Of a DNA stretch of 64,000 nt, positions 26,901 through 38,398 are shown one piece after another. The notes under the pieces are model-generated. The model worked only from the letters and a program-made list of their open reading frames with translations, was not told the origin of the DNA and did no database searches. Both the position numbers and the translations under genes were made by a program. How positions within the stretch are numbered: position 1 is the first letter of the stretch; the number at the start of each line of letters is the position of its first letter. The stretch is from Bugula neritina (Eukaryota; Bryozoa; Gymnolaemata; Cheilostomatida; Bugulidae), in assembly GCA_964035545.1 (NCBI GenBank), contig OZ037765.1:6832698-6896697 (forward strand). The letters are read 5' to 3'.

Positions 26901-29165
26901 CCCCCCCCCGTTTATTTTGCCCTAAAAGTGATTAAAAGTGCAGCAGGAAATAAGAAGACAAATTAACAAAAAAATTAACTGTTTTTCCTTAGTAACCTAC
27001 TTTATGAGACTCATAAGAAACTTGAGGCATTATGGCATCTTAGGCACTAAAATTATTGGTAATTCTTTTAAATTTAGAGTATCCCTGCTATTTTCTCCAG
27101 ACTTGGGCCACTGGTTACATGTGCATTATTATTCACTCAAAAGGTTATGGAAGATCAAACACCTCAAAAAACAGAAATATAAATACATAATACAAATAAT
27201 TCAAAAGATCAGCTTTAAATAGAGGCACCATCCCAACTTCTTCATGTTATTCAAATTGCCTACGTAGAAACTGCTATCTTCATACTACATACTACATACA
27301 AACCTCTCTTAAATGTTTGAATTTCGGTCCTTTCAGTACAAACTCCATATGACCAAAGGTTTGCACCAATGGAATAACTTTAAGATCATTTTCCTTAGCT
27401 AGTGCTAACATTGTAGCTACATCTTCTTTACTGTAGCAATCTTTAGCAGATATGATCTCCAGCTCTCCATAATACGGAAACATGTCTTCCCATTCTAAAA
27501 CATAAATGTACTCATGCATGTAAACAACACTACTAAAAATAATATATAAATACATTATCCATTAATTGCCCAATATAATGTTCATATATGAACATTATAT
27601 TATACAATACTTCAAATACCCATAGACTCATTGCTAAGGCTTGAAAACTGTAAACAAATAATCCATAACCTACTTTAGACTAACTAATTTAAAGTGCCAA
27701 TTTTTCAAAATAATTAAATTAAGTTCTAAGAAACGCTAGAGTTTTTAAATGTTCTTTCTCAAGTTATATTTGCACTTTGAATAAAATGTAAAGTGCTTGT
27801 AAAAATTTGTTGTATAATTCCATACTAAAAACTCATTTTCCAAAATTTTCATCAATTTCCACCTTGTTTGTGACGACAGGTCCCATATATAGAACCTTAA
27901 ACTACAGAAATGGAAAACCTTACACTAATGTGATTAACAACATATATGTATAAAAAAGCAAGTATAAATGCCATTAGCCACTGTTTACAACAGTTTATAG
28001 AATAAAAATAAGCTGGTCTTGTAAACAAAAAAGTAAAAAAATATTTAATCCACAAATTTTTTAAAGATTTATTTTTACACGCAAAGATTGCAAAAGGAAT
28101 TGGAACATGACCAACATACTGATTTGTTAAAAATATATAGGGAATATTTTTATTAGCTGAAGTTTATATACCTGTGAATGGCAATGACAAAAGCATTACA
28201 AAAAACTATACGAAATCTTAACTGTTGCATTTACAAAAAGAAATTTTCAATTCGAATAAGTTTAAAATACTACTATGCATTTATAACTGCAAGGATTTTC
28301 TTATGCTTAAACCTACCAACAAGACTCAGGGAAATCGTTATTCTATATGAAATTTGATCTAGCATACACAGTTGCATGCTTATGTCAACACACTTGTGAA
28401 GCATCTCTATACACACAGCTTCATTTGACAAGTATCATACACTTGCAGTTGGCTTAGCATCTTATTCCTCCATTATACAAATAAGACTCTCATCAGTTTT
28501 TATCATTTAGAAAACTACTAATACCTAGAAGTATAGATAATGCTGGCCATAAATTTCATATCTGCATTAGTTTACTAGTACTGGTCAATTTCAACTTGTT
28601 TTATAGACTAAAACAAAATTACCAATCAGTAGCCCAGTAGCTCCCATTCTCTTGAAAAGAGGAAACAGCTCGCGTAAATACGATACTTTAGGAGCAGCTC
28701 CTTTTAGATCTAGGTGAACCATTCTTTCCATTTGTTGAAGAACATCACGGAGAGATGACCTTTGCTCATCAGTTAACGATTCATGTTTAGATGAGGACTT
28801 GTCAGTTTTCTTTTCTATATTCGAAGTTTCATCAGCTGGTAAATAGGGCATCTTCCTACACAATCATATCAACATATATGCTGCTATTTACTTATTCGCA
28901 AGCTCTGCTACAGTTTTAGCTGGCAATCAAGTAAACCCTCACTCATATAAACATTTAATATGATAATTTCGTGCATTGATAACATCGCTTTTAAAAAGAG
29001 TTTTTTTCTATTAACAAAACCTTACCCACTCCCAGGTACAAATTCAGGAGTAAATGATGCTCTAGGCTTTGAGAATAGTATTGCATACAGTATATAAACC
29101 ACTATAGCAATGAGAATATATGTAAATATAGTTGAGGACTTTGTCTTTCGTGCCATCTGTTCCAT
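23931..29165 (-). CDS. HEXD: Hexosaminidase D (GH20 family) with N-terminal membrane anchor
   Basis: Eight coding exons in gene order: 29165-29026, 28855-28623, 27494-27304, 26679-26454, 26197-25979, 25413-25323, 25215-24905, 24277-23931. Total 1758 nt, 585 residues. Residues about 13-32 ([20 protein letters not shown]) form one hydrophobic segment after a basic N-terminus, so a type II membrane protein is inferred. The catalytic domain starts at [31 protein letters not shown] and [13 protein letters not shown] follow. The GH20 Asp-Glu catalytic pair is in [15 protein letters not shown], then [13 protein letters not shown] and [11 protein letters not shown]. These blocks match HEXD (former HEXDC), which releases terminal N-acetylhexosamine, preferring GalNAc. 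The C-terminal helical region aligns with the end of HEXD. A 5' non-coding exon is likely, because an acceptor (TTACTACAG) lies about 45 bp upstream of the ATG. Confidence 0.92.
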
Positions 29166-29334
29166 GTGTGATTATATAGATACCTTCATAAATGAGAATG
29201 ATTCTACCTGTAGTAAGCATACAGTACATTATCAATAACAAAAGAAATTTGAGTGTAAGCTGTGTTGACTACTAGCTGACTCATGAATTTAAAAATTCGG
29301 AAACTCAAGTTGATTAGCTCAAAGCATTGACTAC

Positions 29335-30010
29335 AACTACTACAACCACTACTACTAGCAGCAGTACCACTACTATTAGTATTACTATTACCACTACTAT
29401 TAGTAATAGTAATACTAATAGTAACAGTAATACTAATACTAATACTGTAATACTATTACAGTATTAGTATAAGTATTACTATTACTAATACTATTAGTAA
29501 TAGTAATACTAATACTAATAGTAACAGTAATACTAATAGTAATACTAATACTGAGTAAATCATTAATAGACAATAGTAGTAGGCTACTACTACTACTAGT
29601 CTAGTATTAGCAGTAGTACTAGAAGTACTACTACTAATATTATTACTACTACTAGTACTACTACTATAACTATAAGTACTAGTTAATTATAGTCATAATG
29701 ATAATCATAATCATATTGATATTCAATTTCATATTGATAATCAGATTATTACTATCAGTATCAGTATGAGTATGACTATGAGTACGAGTATTACTATTAG
29801 TATTACATTTACTATTACTAATACTAATAGTAATACTAATAGTATTAGTATTACTATTAATATTAGTAATACTGAGTATTAGTATTACTATTAGTATTAG
29901 TATTACTAATACTAATATTAATAAGTAATAGTAATACTATTACTATTAGTATTAGTATTAGTATTAGTTATAACTTATACTATAAGTATAACTATAATAC
30001 TACATTTACT
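29335..30010. repeat. Large degenerate three-base-periodic tract upstream of HEXD
   Basis: About 675 bp of TAGTAT/TACTAA/ATTAGT words with many local inverted repeats, for example AATACTGTAATAC next to TATTACAGTATT near 29455. It starts about 170 bp upstream of the HEXD start codon and lies between that coding exon and a possible 5' exon at about 30383. Confidence 0.85.
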
Positions 30011-30382
30011 GTCGGTGATTATAGTACTTGATTCTATCATACTATTCACCTCATTCAAACAACTAGCTCGTAACTTACTAATTAGTAATTTACTAATTAT
30101 TTAAAAATAAATGACCTTGCACCCTTCTGTGGCAGCAGAGGATAGAGCCCAGATTTTTTGCACGCAACTTCAAGAAAATACAGTCGCCGACTGGAGTTTG
30201 AAGCAAATATTGTTATCCCTTTGCAACACTGAACTGAACGATTTATTCCAAGGCTAGAGTTATCTTTTCTCAGTGTTTTAGCCACTAAACATTGATGCAT
30301 CATGGAGTTGTCTTTTTCCGGGCCGACCACCCGTAGCTTGCAGTTGATGTGGATTTAAATAATTGTACAATTGTTGTCTTAC

Positions 30383-30535
30383 CTTACTCATCACTGTGGG
30401 CCAGAGGTATTTGTTAATACTTGGTGTAAACACAGTCAGTCGCATGCTAATCAATTTCAAATAAATAAAGCTTACATTACTGAATGGAAGGTGCTCAATA
30501 TATTTTTGATAAATAATAAATAACATAAACACAAA
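30383..30535 (-). other. HEXD: Possible 5' non-coding exon of HEXD
   Basis: On the minus strand a strong donor, AAG/GTAAGA, lies at 30383/30382 in a patch less repetitive than its surroundings. It could splice to the acceptor about 45 bp before the HEXD ATG. The upstream limit given is a guess, and nothing coding is visible. Transcript data would decide. Confidence 0.25.
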
Positions 30536-30539
30536 TTGT

Positions 30540-33500
30540 TGTGGTAGTGTAATGCTATGAAGTGTTGAGCGCCCTCATATAATGCAGGCAATTGCTACAA
30601 ATACTATTATCACTACAATAATATTTATAAAGCAATGATGATTATTTTGAATGGCGATATGTGGCTAAACAGCTGCATCATATGTTCGATCAAAAAGTTG
30701 CTTATCATTTTTTATCTAGTTTATTCCTAGTTTATGTATTGCACTTATTGAGCTTCATCCTGAGAAAAATTATTATTTTAATTAGCGGATATGGCAAAGT
30801 TTTTCCAGTAGTTTATTTTTGTATAGTAATCCCATTCATAATAATAATAATTTTGATAAAACGCAGCTATTGATGCTTAAAAACTATTCTTTGGAGTTGC
30901 TTGCTACTTGATTTTAATTAAGCTTATGTAAAATGTTTGGATATCAATGCATACACATACTACAAATGGATGTAAAACTTTTTGAAAAATAAAACCTTAT
31001 AATATGATAGCCTATAATTATGTAGGATAAAACTCAGTCTTCGAAAGGTTATAAACTGGTTTCATAAATTGACCGAAATAATGACAAGAATAAGATTGTC
31101 ACTAACTTGTAACATAGACAAATAATTTACAGCTAGGGTTTTTGTGCTTTTAGAGCTGCTACACAATCTAATAAGAACAAATGGCACCAAATTGTGTCAT
31201 TTATACTAACACTGCAAAATATTTCAGAAGCATTATTGCATCTAATGTTTCTAAATTTTTATAGCATGCAAATATACTCAGCTGCGCTATGCTAAATATA
31301 TGTTGTTTTCTATATTGTAATCATTTGCAACTTTTTATATCAATGCCATAATACCAGAATTGAAGTTAGAATGAATTATTGAACTAAAAATTTACATAGC
31401 ATTCTAGTAGTCTGCTTGTAAAATCAATAACTTGCAAATTTCCGTTCAAGTGCAGAGAGTCACACTAATTATAATCCAGTCAATAGTTTGTTAAACTTGC
31501 ATATGTAAGCCTCCAGGTATACCAGTAAAATATAAGTTCATCACTGTTCAACAAGAAGTTGGTTCTATGACTTATAATTGGCCTAATAGTTTACAAGATC
31601 ATGGTGCAACATATCGATATTACCCTAATATACAGAATACTAGCTGCCCATGTAATTGAATGCATTAATTATAGCTGGCCAAGTTCTGTAGGGCTAAAGT
31701 TGCTCTTTATTTTGCTTTATAGCATATAATATACAATCAGAGTAGAATTTGCTACAGCTAACAAATTTTCTGTCATGAAGCTTGTATTTCCATAAGTTTG
31801 TTTTTTTTTAACGATTTCTGTTACAACTATTATATGGGATATTGTTGTTCCATCAGACTATTTAATATATTCCTTTCTATTTCTATTCAATATATTATAT
31901 GGGAGACTTGCTTAAAAAATGCATTACTAATAATTTTTGTTTCATTCTTTAGTTTAATTATCTTTTAGTTTGATTTCAGGATGTAATTCAGTGCTGATCA
32001 ACTTTTGAATGTATGTGTATATTTACTATGACATGGTGTGTTGCATTATGACTTTAGTTGTTTACTGATTCAAACTACATAGACTATATAGAGAATAGAA
32101 TGGGTGGCTATGCGTTTGCCTCATGTACGCTTATATACAATTTTCTGACTTTTTGACAGGCGGTTTGGGCTGCTCAGCTGTTTTTCTGGGTGAGCAGAAA
32201 ACTTCATATTTGTCACCATTCTCTGCAATTTGAATATTTACTAAAACACAGCTATTTTGCTCTACATACATGAAATTTATAAAAGGTTTATACTATATCT
32301 GTACTATATCTATATACTATCTTTATACTATACTATAATATAATCAAGGTGGTAGTTTACTCTTGAATTTTTTAACACTGGTTCCTCATCTATTGTATTA
32401 AATTCACCAATTACAGTATACTATGTTGGGAACTCCTACAAATTTGAGCCTTTCCCAATAGTCATACTTTTTTTTATAGATTATTGACTCATACATCTTA
32501 CAACTTTTTAATTGATAGTAAATTATTTGTTATTGAGACTACTACTACACTATACATTCTTTACTGGTAGGTATAGTGGCAGCTGTCTATTCAGTGTATG
32601 GCACATAGATTCTATTGTTAGCATGCAAACTAATCAATACTCGCTTGTGTTTACTGTGCTTTCTTGCTATATATTATGTAAATGTAAAATATAAACTGAC
32701 GCATGTTTGAAGAGTTTAACTCTGTACAGTTTACCTGTTGCTAAGTTTTAATTCTCAGTTCTACTAATCTGCTATGTGTACATTGAAGATATAATGAAAA
32801 TCTCATTGATTCTTTAAAATTTAGCCACTGCTGCTGTCCCTTAAGACTTTCCATCTGCCCATCAAGTGATAAAGCAATTGAGTAAATTCAATAATGAGAT
32901 AAATTTTCTACTTAGCTCTTCTAATACACTGCAATATTTTGCTGCTGTTGCACTGCTTTGTGTTTCAGCTGAAGTCAGCCAGGTATTGGGAATTGTATGA
33001 CAAGCATATTTGGTAACAGCTATAGCTACTTTACATATATACGTACAGTGATATATTTATTTCATGCATCATCCAACAATTGTATAAGTTTGTTAGACAC
33101 AAAAAGCTTGTAACTATGTACTAAAGTTGAATGATGTTTTATTCAAATAGAAACAGAATATAATAATGCGTGTAAACCTCTTGAGCCTGATTCACAATAA
33201 CCATGAGGGCCATGTGGTGCTGCAGATTAGATACCAAAGAATACACTGTGAAAGTCAACCCATATGGGCTATATTTGATATACAAAGAGAAGTTTATATG
33301 CCATATATGTGTGACAATTTTATTTCAGCAATAAAATATTGATTAAATTTATAGTTATAATCTGTCATAATCAAAGAATTTAATATCATGCATAGTATAA
33401 AATATAATAATATTTTATAAGTTAATGCGGCTTTTCAAGAAGTTAAGCATATCACAGCACAATTATGAGGGTGCTACATTATTATACTGGTGTAACTTAT

Positions 33501-34206
33501 AAATAGTTAAAGAAAAATTTAGTATATCACAAGGAAAATAAATAAAATAAGAAATTGAAAGTTTATTAGTGTAATTATGTAATCATTTAGCCTCATGCAA
33601 AATTGATGAACACCGAGAAATATTTTAAAATCTGTAGCCAACTGGTTAGGTAATATTCGAAAAGTAACCAATGCATTTACTAGAATGACAAGTGCTGTGC
33701 CATTTTCAGCCACCTCAAGCCGAAAGACCCAATTTTTAAAAACAAGAAAGCAAACCCTTGTAAAAACTTTTAAGCATAAATATATGAATTTAAGCTGCAA
33801 AGCGCTTGATAGGCAATTTGATTTCAATTATTTTCAACCTGCTGGAATAATATCTGATCCAACCTTGCCTGATAGAATCCAAGTATCAATAATATTATGC
33901 TGAGTGATTATAACATGGTGGCTACAATCATACGGCCAAACAATGCCTCAGATTTCACGTATAGTGTGTTCAAAAGCATATTCTTAGTTCCTAAAATCTT
34001 CTGACTGGTTATTAACTTGGCGTATCACACAAATGGATGTAACTGCTTTTTAAGTATTCCAAGACAACTAGATAAAATTTTGTTATCGGCTTCAATTTTG
34101 GGCTGCTTGCTTTGTCTGATGTAAATAGATTGTTTTATAGCATCATTTCCTATACAAACGAGTGATAGATGAGTGATTGCTTGAGAATTATAGAATAGCT
34201 TTTTGT
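30540..34206. other. Gene-poor stretch between HEXD and CAPSL
   Basis: About 3.6 kb of AT-rich DNA. The end next to CAPSL should hold its 3' UTR (minus strand). Reading frames at 33519-33903 overlap on opposite strands and match nothing I recognise. I see no exon, RNA gene or clear repeat family here. Confidence 0.6.
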
Positions 34207-36252
34207 CTAGTCGCTTAGATTGTACGAATTCCTCATCATAAGGTCAAAGTACGGGTCCTGGTCTATAGACGCACTAACTCCAGCGTAGTAACTGAAGAAC
34301 TCATGCTTTTCAACCTGCAACACAACAGATAACTTATCTACATGCTCAGAACCAATTCAAATTTTCCAGCACTTATTGACCGTAAAAGCAAATCAATATC
34401 TCTCAACAATTACCTGAAATCTGTATTACAATTTTTTCAAAGCCAAAAAAGTTATATCAGTTACACTTACAGTGCCATCCTTGTTTCCAGCATCAAAGTT
34501 TTTCAAAAATTCAAGCTTCACTTGTTTTTCAGTCCATTCTCCATTCATATATTTTGGATGCTTCCTGGCATTGTATATTCCTACAAGACAGGTAAAAGTT
34601 GACAAATAGGAAAATTATTTCTTTGGTGCATAAACTAGTAAGAATAATTCAAACTAGTTAATCTAATAAACGTACATAATTGACCAACCAACATTTTGGA
34701 AAGCAGTAATATAAACACTAAAACTAATACAAAAGTAACTAAAGCCTTAGGCTTTTCAAAGATTCCTGCCCACAAAACAAATTGTAACACGTAAACAATA
34801 ACCTGCTAAGTCTTCCACAGTTATTTTCCCATCTCCAGTTATATCTAGTTTAGAGAAGGCAGCAGCAACGAGGCCCAGACGGCGCTGTGACATAGGTGGC
34901 TAAAATTGTCATTATCAATATGTATTTCACTGACCAAGTCATTATTACAGTTTTAGAAACAACTGGAATGCTAGTTGATTGAGAAACATATTATGTTATC
35001 GAGTAGGTAAGGGCTGGCTGCTAAAATTAAAACTAGAAATTGTTCAAATATAATTTTGTTTTATGTTGAAGCAATTAAAACAATATCTTCAGATAAAAAA
35101 TACATCATGTATTAAGGATATTCGTAGTAACCAAGATAATAATAGTACTAAATAGAACAGTACAATATTGCTGTGTTGTTTCACTGAAACTACTGCTAAT
35201 TCTCTTGAATAACACACTGAATAGTTGAGTAATTGGGCCACCATTGAATTAAAACAATTGGATCAATGCCATGCATTCAGAGTATATGAACTAAGTATTG
35301 TCAATGACTTCATAGTAAATAGCTCCAACTTGTAAATAGCTGCTTGACAACGGAGCACAGTGCTGCCTCACAAGAAATGCAAACCTCAAATTCATCTCCA
35401 ATAAAACACACATATGTTTTTCAGCTTTAACTAGGGCTAAGCTATCCTCATGATGTTTGACTTTTATAAATAAAGCAAGGAGTGTTCAACATCAGAATTC
35501 CTTTCGTGCTGTGACACCAAGCGAAGGATGTTTCATAGCTTACTAAGCAGCTTTTCCATGTGCCATAAATTTGATTTCTCAGTAAGTCAAACTGACCAGC
35601 TGTGGTCTAGGGGTTAGAACACTGGCTTAGTAAACCAGTATAGTCATGGGTTTGAACCCCAGTAAAGGTCACTGGTGATGTTAGGAAGAGCACCCAGTAA
35701 TCATTGCTCCTGTGCCGCATATGAATAAGTCCTCAGCCCAATTTAACAAACGCCCTTTCCCATCAGGGTTCTTGCAAGGATAGTAACCATAAACTGAATA
35801 AAACATGTCAGTACTCACTCGTATCCTTTCAATAAACTCGTTAAAACTGATCTGCCCAGACTTGTCTTTGTCAAATGCTGCAAAAATAGCCCGTTTTTCA
35901 TCGATAGATATGTCAAATAGTCCATAGTCATTCAATCCAGTAGAGAATTCGTCGAAGTTCAGCATCCTATTTCCATCGTCATCGAATATTCGGAAGGTTC
36001 TAAAAATAGCAGTAATATATTTATTACATATTTTGTGTGATAGCCACTTCAAAACTACGTAGATGAGTATTATAGACAGAGATTTAGATACTACCGTATA
36101 TGGTTTACACACCTACTTAACCCTCGAATACCACCCGCACCTCCTCTCTCCTGGCACTTCAACCTCAGTCTTTCAACAGGATCTCGTGATGTCACTAACT
36201 TATCCCTTGATCTCTTTTTTATAATTTCATTACTTCTAGGAGACAGCGCCAT
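34207..36252 (-). CDS. CAPSL: Calcyphosine-like EF-hand calcium-binding protein
   Basis: Five exons in gene order: 36252-36113, 35999-35819, 34899-34803, 34580-34471, 34314-34207. Total 636 nt, 211 residues; human CAPSL is 208. [20 protein letters not shown], then [17 protein letters not shown] matches the conserved N-terminus of the family. Three canonical EF-hand loops are visible: [24 protein letters not shown] and [13 protein letters not shown] fourth, looser loop lies at [28 protein letters not shown] and [15 protein letters not shown] are family signatures. Calcyphosine proteins are cytosolic calcium sensors and CAPSL is typical of ciliated cells (family knowledge). The gene is head-to-head with MTAP, start codons 2.1 kb apart, and intron 2 carries a SINE about 20 bp from exon 2. 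Confidence 0.95.
35596..35790 (+). mobile_element. tRNA-Thr-derived SINE, copy 1
   Basis: A-box-like TGTGGTCTAGGGGTTAG at 35601 and B-box GGGTTTGAACCCC at 35648. Between them CTGG CTTAGTAAA CCAG forms an anticodon stem-loop with AGT, the threonine anticodon. A shared body follows (GGTGATGTTAGGAAGAGCA, TTGCTCCTGTGCC, CATATGAATAAGT, CATCAGGGTTCTTGCAAGGA). AAACTGA flanks both ends and may be a short target duplication. It lies in CAPSL intron 2, antisense to the gene. Confidence 0.88.
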
Positions 36253-37099
36253 CTTCACATAACAGACAAAAATTTTTGAATTATATCTCACAAAAACAGT
36301 AGAATAGTGCTAATCAAAGTTAATAATTGATACATGAGGATTGACGAATATTGCAGCTAAAACTTGAAATTTCAAGTTCTCCTTGCCAATCTTTAAACTA
36401 CATACTTTTATGCTTTTTTATTTTGAACAAACTGCACAAACTGTAAAAATCTGATCATTTTAGAAAAGAATATCAAAAATCTTTGGGCAGGTACTTGAAA
36501 AGTTTAGTCTAATGAGTATAAACTACAATTAAATAAATAAATTATAAATGCTGAAGTACACCCACAGCCACAGACGTGGCCAACACAATTTATTTGTCCG
36601 CTGCACTGATGTTGGTATCAAAATTAGTAATAGACTTACACATAAGTGGTACTTTTTGAAAAAAAAAGTTGTTATGTTTAAAAGTTAGGCTAACATAAAT
36701 TACAACATTTGTTTCCAATGTATGCAAAAAAGCAACAGCAATAACATACTTGGCCTTGTTGGTATGTATATATCCGATTAGAACCTTAGCTGCTTCTTAA
36801 AAACCCTCTGAATAATGTGCAAGTGAAGGTAATCGGATGCCACCGTAGAGTTGTAGAAAACTCCAAGTCACGCCCATAACAACAACAACGGCTTAGGTAC
36901 ACCGGAAACACGTGCTGAGCCGACCTCATTGGAAATTCTTCCTATTAGTATAAGTATTATAGTATTATTCTAGTATGTTATATCAATATGTATTAACAAG
37001 TTTCACGTTGGTATTCATCCTAACGAAACTTTAATTTACAAAAGCTTTGATTCTTACACGTTTAGTTATTTTATTGTCAATCTCTAAATTTAGTCCTAA

Positions 37100-38170
37100 T
37101 GATAATAACTCTTACTCTTACTCTTAGTCTTAGTCTTGGTTGATGTTAAGATTATCCTAAATCAGTAAATTAAATTTAATGATTATCACATTATGCTAGT
37201 AAAGTAATACTAATACTAATACTATTACTAATACTAATAGTATCACTATCAGTTATACTTATAGTAATACTAATACTAATAGTAATACTAATAAATTTAG
37301 TAATACTCTAATAGTAATACTTATACTAATAGTAATACTAATAGTAAAACTAAAACTAAAAGTAAAACTAACTGTAATACTAATAGTAATAGTAATACTA
37401 ATACTAATAGTAATACTAATACTATTACTTACTAATACTAATAGTAATACTAATAGTAATAGTAATAGTAATGACCATAAGATTAAGTAGTAAGTAATAT
37501 GAATATTACTAACACTAACAGTATTACTAATACTAATACTATTAGTAATAGTATTACTAATACTAATAGTATTAGTATTAGTAATACTGTTAGTAATATT
37601 CATATTACTTACTACTTAATCTTATGGTCATTACTATTACTATTACTATTACTATTAGTATTAGTAAGTAATAGTATTACTATTAGTATTACTATTACTA
37701 TTAGTATTACAGTTAGTTTTACTTTTAGTTTTAGTTTTACTATTAGTATTACTATTAGTATTACTAATAGTAATACTAATAGTATTACTGTAATAGTTAC
37801 AGTAATACTAATACTAGCAATACTTATACTGATTCTAATAATACTAGTAGTAGTGGTACTAAGTCGAATGCTTAATACTTAATAGTAGGTCTAATAGTGA
37901 TTCGATAATTGTCATAATTATATTAATTAATATTATTTTATTATTATTAAATATTAGTAATAATAATAAAGTGGACATACCACAGGCACTTGGTCATGGT
38001 GATTGTCATAATGATAATCTTATACTTATACTTATAGTTATAGTTATATCCATATTGCGGGTCCCAAGTCTCCTAACTGAGTGACCCCTAAGGCTAAGGG
38101 TAATGATACTTTGATGGTTTACTATATTATAGTGATCATTATCATATACTTATATTTATAATGCAGTCAT
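37100..38170. repeat. Degenerate three-base-periodic region between CAPSL and MTAP
   Basis: TAGTAT/TACTAA/ATTAGT words fill 37190-37880, flanked by CTTACTCTTACTCTTAGTCT-type words near 37110 and TTATACTTATAGTTATAG near 38025. It contains the palindrome listed separately. Asn/Ser/Thr/Ile-rich open frames on both strands are artefacts. Confidence 0.85.
37300..37785. repeat. Long near-perfect palindrome, arms over 200 bp, almost no spacer
   Basis: The unique block TGACCATAAGATTAAGTAGT at 37472 recurs inverted, ending with CTTATGGTCA at 37621-37630. The block TAAAACTAAAACTAAAAGTA near 37345 recurs inverted at 37706-37740. The order and distances of blocks mirror around about 37545 with only small indels, such as a 6-base CACTAA step. 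The two strands therefore give almost the same N-terminal frame (MNITN and onward). Confidence 0.9.
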
Positions 38171-38398
38171 TAGCTCACTAGCTGTAACTGTAAATGTAGG
38201 CTAATTTTATATCAATATCAATATGCTAATGCTTAGCGGATTTATACCACATTTGCTTTTGGCTCGTTTATTGTGTTTCAGTTTACAGTTTATGTCTGGT
38301 AGTTGTATATTCAATTAAATATTCTCAGGTGATTAATTTATATCCTCACTAACTTTAACGAAATTACTTTGAATTGTAGGTAACGGATATTAGCAGGC

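Noticed and set aside
30097-30330. Minus-strand 77-residue frame
   Set aside because: No family resemblance. The patch is better explained as sequence near a possible HEXD 5' exon.
33519-33903. Overlapping open frames on both strands
   Set aside because: No recognisable domain, no splice-consistent neighbours, hydrophobic composition expected of AT-rich DNA.
35596-35670. Functional tRNA-Thr gene
   Set aside because: It has A and B boxes and an AGT anticodon loop, but the acceptor stem is poor and the same non-tRNA body follows in a second copy, so it is a SINE head.
37259-37882. Asn/Ser/Thr/Ile-rich frames on both strands with matching starts
   Set aside because: They mirror each other because of the palindrome; the DNA is low-complexity and intergenic.
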